From assembly GCA_000469685.2 (NCBI GenBank), contig LS997562.1, positions 9,252,007 through 9,316,006 on the forward strand: a stretch of 64,000 bases of DNA, given 5' to 3'. A program made the translations under genes and the position numbers. Of this stretch, positions 48,989 through 61,600 are shown piece by piece. Every line of letters begins with the position of its first letter. Position 1 is the first letter of the stretch. The DNA comes from Haemonchus contortus. Taxonomy: Eukaryota; Nematoda; Chromadorea; Rhabditida; Trichostrongylidae. The notes beneath the pieces are model-generated. The model ran no database searches. It worked only from the letters and a program-made list of their open reading frames with translations, and was not told where the DNA came from.

Positions 48989-49499
48989 CAGTAGCGCTCA
49001 AAAGTATTCGGCCAAATGCTTCTTCAGTTGTAATTTTCAGTCGTAACACCTTTCCTACTGGATCTAATCGAGCGAAACTTCAATATGTGTAGCATTGGTG
49101 TAATGTGAATATTTACCACTATTAACCTGCAATCTGATCATATTCCAGATATCCAAAAGGGCTTGAACAAAAAAAAAATCAACTGGAAATACGAATGATG
49201 GTCTTTCTAGGAGTCCTTTCCTTTTGCCATGTCTTAGGTGTACGAGCACTAATGTCGAACCCAGAAGACAAGAAAAACGTATACAAAGTCCGAATAACTG
49301 CAGACGTCACCAACTTGCTTCCAGCACAGTCTACAAACGCCTCCCCATTAGTATGTGGATATGGCTGTTTTGCAGTCAAGTAGTGTGGGTCAGTGTAAAA
49401 TATGCTTCAGCTAGACATATCAAAATTTCATGGGATCTGCTCCACTGGGAAAAAAGTTACGGCCAGTTAAAGTTGGCCGAATACTTTTGAGCGCTACTG
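48989..49499 (-). mobile_element. Tc1-like MITE, copy 2 (511 bp)
   Basis: Same element as 28359-28866 in opposite orientation. Ends CAGTAGCGCTCAAAAGTATT and its inverted copy, flanked by TA. Internally colinear with copy 1 when reversed. Confidence 0.85.
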
Positions 49500-50898
49500 T
49501 ATATCACAGTGAAAGCATTCGCCAGCATGAATGTGCCATGCACTTTACTCAAATACATCAATACATGTTTCATTAGCTAGCCTTCTAACCATTTCTTCGC
49601 CTGTTCTGATCCAAATTCTTCAAGACGAGTGAAGAGGGAAGACAAAAGTCTACTGCTGAATTCACTGCCAGGTCCATGACAGTTCTGCGCCGGAATGAAT
49701 CGAGCAATGGAATGGTTCTACATCGCCGGCCCGTTTTTTATGTAAATTTCGGATCCAATGAATTTTTTACACAATCTTTAAGCTTTAAGCTCTGCGCACC
49801 AGGTATCCTTCAAGGGAGCTTGCAGGAAATTTAAAAAAGAGTCACAACGAAACGCCATTGCCATGTAGGGTCATGCAAGCAACTTGTCTGAAATACTGAA
49901 TTACTGGTTGACAACAAGTGCAATGTCGTTAATTATCAAAGGAATGAAGTCCTAATGAAATTGCTCTTGACTGAATTTATTGCGAACTTTTTCCTGTGGG
50001 CTATGGAATGTAACGCTCCCAAATCGAGCACGACCGACAACACCTTCAAGTGTAACCGCATTCTATCAGATTTCCATTTCGCTCGACCGCAACTTGCCGT
50101 CTTGATTACGGTTGATTAGATTCGAGTACAGGTACCATGTCTACTTTACTACAACCCGAGACCCGAGGGACCAGAGGGCTTTGATTACCAGGATTAAGTG
50201 GGAAAAATGACTGACAACCAGAGTTGCCAACACCTGTAGAGTCCACGAGCCCCGCGAATGCCACTTACCTATTATTAGACTCAGACTCGGTGCTATTACG
50301 TCCAGAACTCGCTAAGTGCAAGCGGATCAGGACTAAGTTTGGGGACCACGGATCGTTTTTGGGAGCCGTTCAGATATGCGTCCACATTGTCATACAAGTC
50401 CCTATTAATATTCACTCAAACCGAGGAAGTCTAGCATGTGATCATGTCCTGAAATGGTACGGTATCATTTGGGAGGAGAGGCGGTCAGTGTTGAGGTAAG
50501 TGGCGGACTAATACACACGCATGGTCACGTCTCTGATTCTCGGATCGACATCCGCCTAGGCCAACCAAGCCTTCCTCTCTCCAGGAACGGTCATTTGATT
50601 ACAGGCTCGTCTGGGAGGATAAAAGCACTGACTTGTACATCGGCTGACACCGCAAGTCATAATGTAGCCTCCATCTGCATTTAATACGCCACTACGATTC
50701 TGAATGGAAGTCGAATTCGTGGACGCATCCCTCAGAAAAGCGATTGATTGACGATAAAGACCAAACCCTATAATATTCATGTTTCTAAACTACTAAGGCA
50801 TCCTGAATGTCTACCGATTTGAAAGCAGCACTGTATTATTTGTTCTAATCGCACAAGTTAATTTTCTTATCTGTCTATTCCCCGAAATCGTTTTTGTT
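49500..50898. other. Intergenic region with repeat at 50500-50760
   Basis: 50600-50730 (plus) is a copy of the TTGTACATCGGCT-type repeat. Its left flank GGCCAACCAAGCCTTC (50560) recurs inverted near 53871-53886. No gene supported. Confidence 0.4.
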
Positions 50899-51478
50899 AA
50901 AGGCACAGTTCACGATAATTCAATGGGCGGGAACGTCAATGGCCTTCCCGCCTCTCAATCGAAGTCACGTCAGACGGTCAGACGGGTGCCGAGTCAATAC
51001 AGATTGCAACTATTCGTTCTAGGACCTACACACAATCAGCTGATAACCGAGTGATGAGGCGATGTTTTTCTCCCACTCTTTTTTCCTCTGTCATTCTTCT
51101 TGCTGCCGCGATCCCTTATTCAATTTCCTACTCCTAGAGACTGAAAAAGGTGAGCTACTTTTGCTCTTACCAGGGTTTTTTTTGTTTATTTATGCTTATG
51201 AGTGAATGACTTTTGGCTTACCGTTGTCTGTTATTCGCACCAGGACCCACACGCGCGCAGTGAAACACACTGTTCAGCTCGTCCAAACGCCTCCCTCTTC
51301 TTCATTTTTCTGGTCTCATTCTCGCCCAGCCCCCTTTTTAACAGTTTTTAGAAGCCTTTTTTACTTTGAGAACACATATTCACGCAGTTTGTTCACCTTC
51401 ATCGCACTATTTTCGATCTTGTCTTCCATTTTTCATCATAATCTGGACAACCCAAAATTATCGTGAACTGTGCCTTAA
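50899..51478. mobile_element. MITE with GGCACAGTTCACGATAATT inverted ends, 580 bp
   Basis: Left end AAGGCACAGTTCACGATAAT at about 50899 and its inverted match AAATTATCGTGAACTGTGCC at about 51455. The flanks are TTAA-like on both sides. No coding capacity seen. The same terminus recurs singly at about 40778, 46946, 52790 and 55000. Confidence 0.75.
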
Positions 51479-53213
51479 ATTGTCAATTTTTAAAAACATT
51501 TTGTTCAACAAAGTGATGATTAAACACTGCATTTTCAGTGCAAAGTATTTTTTTTACAACCTCAGAGCTAAGGCTGTAGCTGGAGAGACGGGAACTTTTT
51601 TGGAATTCATGGAAAGATTGAAGACAGAAGGCTGCAGACACCAGAAATGCCTGCATTTATGTCAGTGGAGCTCAGAGAGGGTGAGTTTATACTTTTGAAT
51701 CGATTGAATCATCACAACCAATCTCTAAGAAGTATGCGTGTTTTTACTTTTCAGGAAAAACAGCTTACTGTCTCAATTTTAATCACTCACGACCAATTAA
51801 GAGGCATCAAAGTTTTACGGCGGGCTTCCCCCCATAGCTAGCCAATAGTCACTGATCTTTAGATGGGAATTCCTCCTGCTGCATCTGTATAGCCCAAGCT
51901 GACTTTATTAGAATCGAATTCGAGCCCGGAACGTTTCAGAGACTTGATCAGGTCAAGGAGAAAATTGAAACAAAAATTGGCTAATTTCAATTCTACCCAG
52001 ACAATGCCTCTGAGCGCACTTATATGAGAATCCCAAGTCCTTCTGCTTTCCCCAATAGCAATTAATCCATCACATTAAGAGCTTAAAAATATTGAAAAGA
52101 AAACTAAAAACTCGCCCGACTACTGAAGAAGTGCAGTTTTCAAAAATGTAAAAATAGTCTTTGATGCCATGACGACTCGCGTAGTCTCAGTAGCGACTGT
52201 TCATACTTGAGAGAATAAGAATTCAGCCCGTGCGAAAGAGGGTTACCTGGTCGCAATATGACCAAATGACCTGTTGTGATCTCGATTGTTGAACACCAAG
52301 TAACCAGAAATGAATAGACATCGCTTTGCATGCTTGTCGCCAACGTCAACAGTTCGGTTTCGCAAATCTCCTGAGTCAAACAATTACTAACTTCGAATCA
52401 AGCCTAATTGAAAGTTATAACGGGAAACAAGAGGAACGATCAATCATTAGATACAAAGTGACGCATGAAGGCAGTTTCTGAAGCCCATTTGCTCATTTAT
52501 GAGTTCTCGATAACCTCTGGGCTCTTGCGAAATTTTTTGCAATAACCCAGATATTTTCGAGAATTTTCTGAAAATTTTCATCGAATCGCTACATAAGATC
52601 CTGTGTGCCATGAAATAGGCGTTCCTTTTGACCCTCTAATGGCAGAACTGCCTCAACATATTCGACAAGCCGATACAATATATGAGCCCTTGAAACGCCA
52701 TTTTCTAAGCCGTTTTTCTAACTGGCGGAAACCACATATGGCTGGACATGGGGAGGACATAGATTTATCTGGGGGAATATCTCAGAAACCCTGCTTATCG
52801 TGAACTAAGCCTCTGAACTATCATCACGCCTACCTGGCGCTCCTGCCTCACCCCCTGAGAGAAACATTGAATTTACGGCGTCTTGTCTTTAAATCCAGAA
52901 AATTTCTACTAAGCACATCATTCCATTTGAAATGAGACCCATACTGCTACACGTATTTCCGGGTGCTGATTCCGAAATTTCCAAAATTCTAATAAGGTAG
53001 ACTGTGACAGCAAATAATAGACCACTGGGTTCACCATCACTATTTGTTTACCCATACCGTTTACAAGATCACATGTCAATGGTCCCCTAAAAATCTTGTT
53101 CTCGTGTATTTTGTGTATACATATTGATTCATTTAAATGACAATTCCGATGAGTGGGTGCCGTTATCGACACGAGGATAGCGCTGATAAAACTTGGCTAT
53201 TTTACCGACGAGT
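51479..53213. other. Intergenic region with unassigned minus frames
   Basis: Minus stretches at 52248-52376 (bounded by gactcag and gtaacc; contains SMQSDVYSFLVTWCSTIEIT) and 52918-53100 (VMVNPVVYYLLSQSTL, reminiscent of an NPxxY-type helix) could be receptor exons. They do not join into a model. 52600-52810 is a diverged plus-strand repeat ending in TTATCGTGAACTAAGCC. Confidence 0.3.
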
Positions 53214-53596
53214 ATGAGTCACATTCAGCTGATTGCTGTCTTCTTTCTTTTTCTCGCCATGTCGCAGAACTCAGAGGTAAGCAAAAACTGATTTTCAGCC
53301 GTAACCACAGGGCATATACTTCCTTCGAGCCTACAAACCCAAGGTAAAGTGATTATGCTCTAATCGACCATTTCCCAATTTACAATTCAGTCAAAATCAT
53401 GTCAATCCTTGCAACACTTACGAGACGATCATTTTTTGTCGAAAACGATCGCATGTAATAAAAGATAATGCCTACAGTAAAACTCGTACTTCAGATTGAA
53501 AGCCGCCTCTTCAATGAGCAATCAACTTCGAACAACAAGAATGCTATCCATTCAACCGACCATAGAAGTGCTCCTGAGAAGGTAATTTCGAATTGA
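53214..53596 (+). CDS. Possible small secreted peptide (54 aa)
   Basis: Exons 53214-53276 and 53495-53596 on plus, joined in phase 0. The first encodes a signal-peptide-like start (MSHIQLIAVFFLFLAMSQ). The second encodes a polar tail rich in Ser and Asn (NEQSTSNNKN) and ends with TGA. Donor gtaagc and acceptor cttcag are good. There are no dibasic-plus-Gly neuropeptide signatures, so the type of peptide is unknown. Short length makes this tentative. Confidence 0.4.
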
Positions 53597-54296
53597 ATTG
53601 CAGTGCACTTTCTATCCGAGCTGAATGCGCGATGACGCTCATGCAATTTATATATAAAGGATAAAGTCATAAGCTCAGTCTCAGTCAGTCTTCATCAATC
53701 CCGTTTTTGGGATGCGCCTTCGCTATCGACTTCTGTTGAGATCGCAGTGACGGTTCGATGGATATATGGCCTATACAATGGCTTGCGATGGACAGCCATT
53801 GCAACAGTCAATTTTTTGTCCTCTTTCACGAGTCCTGGCTTCAATTAATCTACCCCAAAAGAATAGAAGGCTTGGTTGGCCTAGGCGAACCGGTGACCAT
53901 GCGGGCGTGACAGTGCACCATTTGACAAGACACCACTCCGACAGATTCTTCGAAAGTTATACAATTTACCTAACTCCACAACTTTTAACTTCTTAAATGA
54001 CCTTCAAGAGAATTTTGGATTTTGTTCATCTACTGTACAAAAAGAGAAATGCCCTTTGTTGACATACTTGAAGACTAACGTTCTTTCACTTCATCATCAA
54101 TCACATCGCAGCAAAACTGTGCTCCGTTCTTTGTACAACCTTGATCAAGTACAATGAGGACGCCCACATTGCTTTTTTCTACTAAAAAGGATCCGGGAAA
54201 AAACCCTCGTAGCACGCCCTTGGCCTAGCACCCATGCAGCCTTATTCCAGAATCGGATGTTCATTAACAGAGCGTATATACCTCTGTCCTCTAAGT
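53597..54296. other. Intergenic; TATA-like word and repeat fragment
   Basis: TATATATAAAGG at about 53649 followed by CAGTCTCAGTCAGTCTTCAT resembles a core promoter and initiator, but no convincing gene follows. 53770-53890 shares the GGCTTGGTTGGCCTAGGC block with the repeat at 50560. Confidence 0.3.
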
Positions 54297-54297
54297 A

Positions 54298-54344
54298 AGG
54301 CACACCTTTGAGTGTATGAAATAAATAAATAAATATATATATAT
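54298..54344 (+). repeat. Non-LTR-tail-like repeat, copy 1
   Basis: AAGGCACACCTTTGAGTGTA followed by TGAAATAAATAAATAAATA; nearly identical to 57906-57945. A short tetranucleotide tail like this is typical of the 3' end of RTE-type or SINE elements; the assignment is inference. Confidence 0.6.
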
Positions 54345-54589
54345 ACGGAGCTCGACTCTTTTGAGTGGTCCTTTTCTATCCACACAATCCGGACACTCCA
54401 GTATTATTATGGAACGGAGGATGGAAACGGAAGAAAGAGGAGGAAAAAGGGGAAGGTTTTGACGACTTGACCGAGTCCTATCCAACAAGACGATAGTTAG
54501 CACTTTATAGAAGTTACTGCAAGTGTTCCCATTTCCATTTATAAGATAATGCCTTTGAAAACATCAATCAAGTGAATTGGAGCGAACCA

Positions 54590-55020
54590 GCCGTTCAGAG
54601 ACGTCCTTGGTTGTGGAAAATAAGGCTCTTCAAAAGTCGGAAAAATAGAGGTTGGACGAGATTACCATGACAGAAATAACATGGAAGGGGTATTCGGACG
54701 AAATTTTGGTTGTTGCAATTGCGCAAAGACCTGACTACATCGAGCCAGAACTGTACAGAACTGCCTTTCACTGCCGTTATGGTTCCTGACATGTTGTTGA
54801 AACTTCCTATACGGGTTCCCTTGTGATCTGTGCAGCCACTACAATGCCGGTAAAACTCGTCCGAGGATACACACAAGCCAATCTTTGAGCCTTTATAAAG
54901 CCCTAACTAAGCCGTTTTCCGACATGATAGCGTCAGATATATGTAGTATAAGAGGGGGCTTCGAATTCATCCTATGAAGAAATCCCAGAAACCATTTTTA
55001 TCGTGAGCTGCGCCTTTAAG
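54590..55020 (-). repeat. Copy of a 500-bp repeat family with coding remnant
   Basis: Aligns inverted with 40320-40805. A plus frame reads MTEITWKGYSDEILVVAIAQ then RPDYIEPELY, so an old coding exon seems to have been carried into the repeat. It ends TTATCGTGAGCTGCGCC at about 54998. Confidence 0.6.
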
Positions 55021-55658
55021 TACATGAAAAAATTCATTGCAGGCATCTCCCGCAAGCGGAAATAAGGAGGATAAAATTGATACGACCATATTCTTCCCAC
55101 AACATCGTAAACGCCATCAAAATGGTCACCATCACTGCCGACATGTTCATCATTGCTAATTGATTACTGTAGTGGTACGGTAAATAAAAAACAGCTTAAT
55201 AATGAACCAATAAGTTAGAACCATAAGCGATTCTGTTGAGGGTGCTCGAAAAACTAGAAAAAGGAAAAAATAAACAAAAAGACAAACAAAAAATTTTGGT
55301 GAAGGGTGGTAGAGATACTTGGCCCGATTTCAGCAATCGCTCGCAAATAAAGTTACAATTACAGAAGCTCGATTTATTACAAGTTGCGAGATATATCCTC
55401 GTACATGAAAAACCGTGTTGTACAAATCCGTAAATAGCATTTTGTGAACAAATTATGTCTAATAAATTATGGATAGTAAGGGGAACGTTGTGGTGAGTCT
55501 ATTAAAACAGAAGGGTGGACAAATCGAAAAAACAAGCATCTCATCTAGTATATTAATAGGAATTTGAGTGAATTCAGCTAAAATTTTGTCGAAAAGCTTA
55601 CATTATTCTGTTATAAAAAAACTGATCGATAAGATTAATTTCAACCACAAATCAAAGT
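55021..55658. other. Downstream region of dhc-1, no gene seen
   Basis: AT-rich with short frames only (for example 55236-55433 on plus, lysine-rich). Probably the 3' untranslated region and spacer of dhc-1. Confidence 0.5.
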
Positions 55659-58600
55659 TTAACTAAGGGCCGCGTTGGCAACGAGGGCTACTCCTCGCTC
55701 GTAGAACGCCGTAGCCGGTGAGACTGCAAACGCCAGAGATGTCACCAGTTGACGACGATCACCGTAGAGATACAGTGGTAGACGGACGCCGTTAGCAGGT
55801 TCCTGAATTCAAAGTCCTCGAAAAAAGTAATGTAATTTTGAAGAATTTCAGAAATGAACAATAGCAAAGAATTTGGTACAGTCATGGAAAAACCTAATTC
55901 TCGGGTTAAACAGGATTCCGTTTATCTAACTAAATTTTACACCTAAAGAACTTTCTTTGACGCTCTCTCATAGGTACCCTATTATGAGCCTTACATAGAT
56001 ACCCTACCACGGGGCCCACGAACATAGCCCGCAAGATAGCGTACCGGCAGCACCTACTACGTAAACACTGATATCTCAAAAGATGAGTCCCAATAATCCC
56101 GAAACGGGAGATTCAGCAAGGAAATAAAAAGGTTTCGAAAAAGAAGGGACTAAGCACGGATACAAAGTTGCGGTGGGGGGGGGGGGATTTATTCAAATTA
56201 GTAAGTAAGACAAAACAGAGTAAATGAGGAGGCTAGCGCCTGCGTGCATTGAGAATGAGTAAATTCTGGAAAAACTTTTCGAGGAAAAATGAATTGTACA
56301 CACCTGTTTCCATGAGAATTCGACACAATCACATGCCGTCTTCACCTCATCAGAAAGCCGTAGTGCATTTCCTCCGGTGGTTTCTGCTCCACGAAGTTCC
56401 ATGCCTGAAAAAATATAAAATACCTGAATGTTTATTTGTGAAGGAAATTTTCAGGAAAACTATTTGAAAAATTCAAGAAAATACGTGACAAAAGTGATAA
56501 AACTACAACACACGAGGACCTTGTTATCAGACATTTCTACAAACTCACCCGTCAGACGAACAACATCCAAGCGATCGGTCCTTCCAATAACCACATGTAG
56601 ATGAAGCTGTTCAAGCGACCACGTATTCATTTGAGCAACTTGCTGTCTCGTAGCCGTCACATAGGCTTCTGGTGAGAACGTACCTCCCAGCCACACTTCT
56701 TCGCGCTGGAAAACTCTCTTGAGATCTGGGAGACAAATAAGCAGCATCAGGAAAGAGAAATAAAGTGAAGAAGAAGCTTGCGATCTTCGATGCACAAATG
56801 CACCCTGTAAGACATGTTCCAATCAAAAATATCTAGTCAAAATTAAAATTGGCGACAGAACACAGAAGATAAGTCTTTTCATTACTTGTGTCGCTCGGAA
56901 CTAGGCCTACGGCTTACATATTAATGAGAAAAATAGGAGTTCGAGAAGCTTTGTTGCTTTGCATCCTTTTTTCCAATCAGCTATCACGAGTAAAGTAGTA
57001 ACGAAGTGCACTCGCTTACCTTCAAATTATCGCTGGTACCGACCCGTATGAGCTGTTTGACCCGCTCGTTGAAGTCGACAACCCAATCCATAACAGTTAC
57101 ATCCTTAGGAACAGTGTAACGTTGCCAGTTTGTAGGAACCTAAAACAAATGGATACACTTTAAGCTGTAAGAGATGCACCTTTCAATCGTATGAAATCTA
57201 GAAGGCGCGCGACTTACAACTCCTTTTTGTAGGGCTGACGCAAGGGCTCGCGTCTCATTGCTCTGTTTACGCTCGCCGCGGCATACGGAAAGAATTTCGT
57301 CGAGATCGTGGCGGATATCGCGTAGCAACTGAGCTCCCAAGTTGATTTCTCGTTCGAAGAAACGGAATAGCGGGTCTTTGATGTTCTCCACGGTGCGCTT
57401 CATTCGCACGATATCCTAAAAAATGACCAAGGATTGCTTTCGGACACTTAAGTCACCTCCTTTGCCTGCCCTACAGCACTTCCTATACCACATCCTTTTG
57501 CTCGCTCATGTGAATTACGAGTTTCCATTTAACCGCTGACCCTTTTCGCCAAACATAGACAAAAGGAGCATCTGCTAGTCATCAAGATACTCCCCTTGAG
57601 AAAAAAGTTGGTGAAAAATGCAAGAATACCTTGGGCAGAAGTTTCAGCCACTGTTGCGCCAGTTCTCCTAACTGTGCCATCCATTGCGGCTTCACTTCTT
57701 TCTCGCCGTCACCAACGAACGCCAGTTCATCATCAGACACCTTCAGGAGGTTTCTCAACATCGATTCACCTGAAGAAGTGTTACCATTTTCGGAAAGCCG
57801 GTGCAATATTTAAAGCAGTAATCTAACAGTACCTCTCAATGTAAGCAGTACTTTCTCAGCATTGTTCGGCAGCCCAAGCCAGGCAGGAAGCTTAAAAATC
57901 AATTTAAAGGCACACTTTTGAGTGTATGAAATAAATAAATAAAATCGCGCTAGACAAGATATCAAATAGATAACACCATAACTACACCCACCTGCTGACT
58001 CTTGATTCCTTCAACCCAAGCCAAAAGCTGGTCACGTTGTGTGGCATCAGGAGTGGTCAGTGGGGTGTCGCCATCGAATTTACTAACGAGTACATGCTCT
58101 GGCTCAAAACTCTTTGCCGTGAACAACCTCTCCAGAATACAGTCGAGTAGCACCTGAGAACACAGAAGTTACCGATAAATAATTGAAATCCCACAGCAGC
58201 CAGCTGAAGCCGTACCTGATCGAAGTGGTTGTCAATCTTTCCTCCGTAGATGCACTGACTGAGTAGCGTTCTCAACGTTGTCCATGGGAGCTTCTCCGGG
58301 GCTACGTTTGCTCGACCTTGAGCTACAACATCAACGGCTGCATCGAGTGTATCGCATGCAACACGTAAATCTGCATCGGAGAACTCGTACGCGTTCGCCC
58401 AACCCAGTGGTGTATATCTAGAAGTAAGTGGTTGGAATGCAAATTCCTGGGCGAATCACCAAAGTCCTCTGACCTCAGTCTTTCCTGAACCAGCGCATGA
58501 AGCCAGCAGATGAGCAAATACAGTCGACTACGTTCAGCAGGAGCTTTCGCGAGGCGAGTAGCAGGAAGGGTAGCTAATGACCGTAACAGATTGGCCTTCA

Positions 58601-61600
58601 GTCCAGTGGCCGGTTCAAAGACTACCAAACGAGAAGCCCTGAGTACAGATGTAGGCAGTTTCGGATGAATCTCGGCCGTGAGGAATAGACGGAAGTTCGC
58701 ATGTGGCTTGAGTGTATGCAGACGTTTCTCCATGTTACCAAGCCATTGAGGTGCCAAGTGGACATTTTTGAGGAGCACCCATCGGCCGGACTTCGACGCA
58801 GCTGTGAGGGCCTGAACAGTAAGTTAATATGTGTGTGTTACATTAAAGAAAGTTATATAAATCAATAAGAAACCAAAAAGGACGTAGATCTATGAAAACT
58901 AAAGACTAAGATTTATGGAAATAAGCAAATAAATAAATAAAACTTACTGCATCAGCCTGGCTGAAACCTTCCGATGAACCGATTGCAATCGAAGTGACTT
59001 GCCGACCCGTTTGTATTCCGAGATCTTCAATCTTACCAGAGGCGTCATAACCCGTGGCTGAGCAGAGGAGGACAGGATCGGATGAGGACACCTCAAAATA
59101 AGCCGAAATTACTAAAATAATGGCATAATTACAGAAATTGTCAATAAAAGTGACCACCAAGGAGTAAATAGCGAATATTACCGAAAACTTACCTCATTAT
59201 CAATAATATCATGGAGATCGATGACCTTATCCTGTTGCATGAAACTTTCACCGAATGCTGCTGACACTAGACGATGAGCGCTGGCCATCAAACGATCAGG
59301 TCGTAGGCAGTGCACCACAATCAGCTGGTTCATCGCAACACCAATACTAGCTACAAATATTCCATAGATTAAACAGAAGTAAATCGAAAATAGAGCAAAA
59401 TTCAGGGAACTTACTCAATTTCTGCTCAGAATCTTCCCAAAGTGTTGGCACTGCAGCTTCCGGATTATCCAACGCCATCCATTGCTTAATTTGCGCGGCC
59501 TGAGCGCACATGATATCCAGGATCTAGAAAACGAAACATATCTCCTGGGCTTTCCTAAAACTATCACTTTCACTATGAATATCAAGCTTACATTTTCGAA
59601 ACCTGGTAATTTCTGCGCCTTATTCAAAGCACCCATATGCTGGGGAGTGAGATACGGTAGAGCTGTTGGTGGTGATTGATGAGCCGTTTTTGATGCAAAG
59701 AGTTCACTTCGTCCAAGCAAAAGATCCCATTGCGCATCGTACGATGGTTCGCCACCCACAGATCGTAGAGAAATTCGCATGAGTAGCAAGGCCAACAGTA
59801 CCTTGTCCGCATGCAACATACCACGGGACACACGACGATAAACCGTCTGGAATGGATGGGGTCAGCCGTTGTGCACAAAAATCAAGTAGCACTGTAAAAA
59901 AAAAAAAGAAATCAAAAGGCGAACATATTTATATTATACTTTCAAAGAGTATTAATACAATTTCTTCATAAACAAACATCTGAAGTTCGGACTGTTGGAA
60001 AAATGAAGATAAACAGCCAGAAATGCGGTAGGCCAAGTCACCCTTCCCAAGTCACGTTTCCAAACGGAACTGAGATGTGCATTACGGTAGCCCATACACC
60101 TTTTGGACAAAAACTTTCAGTTAAAAAATTAATAGCTGCTACTTGCTTTAAAATTAAAGATTTTTGTTGGATAATTAGAAAATCGCCGTTCAGGTGCTTC
60201 GAATAACATTGAATGCGTCAATGTAAGATCCAAATTAAACCTGGTAAAAGTAGCAAAAAGTGCTCTGAATACGAGCATAATATGACCTAACAAACAGTTT
60301 AAGTATCACGTAAAGACGTACTTGGAACAAATTCGACGTGATGATATTGAGTCGCTGCATATGATCCTGTGTTTGAACCAATTCTGGAGATTTCAGTACA
60401 CAAGTGAAGATGTCCAAAAGGAAGTCCAACGAGTAGTGGTACAAGAAGTGCACCTGAGGGAAATCATCGAAGTCACTCAAAACAGCTCTTCATGATGATG
60501 CTCAAAGTAAACTAGAAGGTATACGGATGAAGACTTCTTGAACAAACCTCGTTGAGCTGCTGTAAGGTATGGAAAATCTGGGCACAGGCATGAGCCAGTC
60601 GTTGATACTGAGCAGAAACCGCTTCCACCTGAAATACTCTACTGCTATTCCATTACAGCTTCCATCACATAGCAATTCTCTGCTCACCTCAGCCATGACT
60701 TTATCAGTCTCAGCTGCCTTCTTTGCCACCTCTGACGCTTCGTTCTTCAATTTTTCGAGGGTACCAATAACAGAGTTGTCGTCCAATATTTTACCCTTGC
60801 TCTCGTTCAACGCTGCCAAAAGCGCTTTTTCGAGTTGGCGAAGACGCACTGCGAATTCTCCCTGGACAGCGAACGCTTAGGTGATGGTCCAAAGGCAAAG
60901 GCTTCGAATCCGTCTGAATCAAAGCTTACCTGCAGCTTCAACAAATCGCTACGCTTCTTATCAACGTCTGGTCGTTCACTTCGGAGAACTTGATTGAGAC
61001 ATTGACTGGCAAGACTTGACGATGTTACAGTGAAGTTGACAAACGTCACTCTAGAGCATACGTCTGGGGTGAACTCCACCTGAAAATCTTCCGCTGACCA
61101 TCCACATTAGAAAATTCACAAGAACACCTAATAAAGTGAAGTAATAAAACTCCTACTTAAGCTAGCAACTTTGCCTCTTAAACCTGAAAAAATAAATAGG
61201 AGGGTTCAAGGCCAATATGATATAGGTCCTTAGGTATCTAAGTTTTAGCTCTGGGAAGTGAACTTGCAGCACGAAAAGGTGAAACAGTAGTTAATGGTTG
61301 TAAATGGGATGTGAATGGGAAAATTTGTATTTGCGGATAGTCTCAAAATAAGGAAGATTGGGACGGAAAGCATAAGCAGCAGCCTAGTTATTCAAAGCTT
61401 ACCGATGCATCTCGAGTGATAAGGAATATCTGGAACGCTGGCGACAAGTCAATGTCTTGATCTCCGATTGTTATCAGTACACGTCCTCCAGTACGTTTCA
61501 CCTGAAATGGAAAGAAATTTGGCCGAGTAAGGACGATATTGAAACAACTCCTCAACCAAAATTTCCAATTTGGTGGAAGACTGGTAATTACAGCAAAGTT

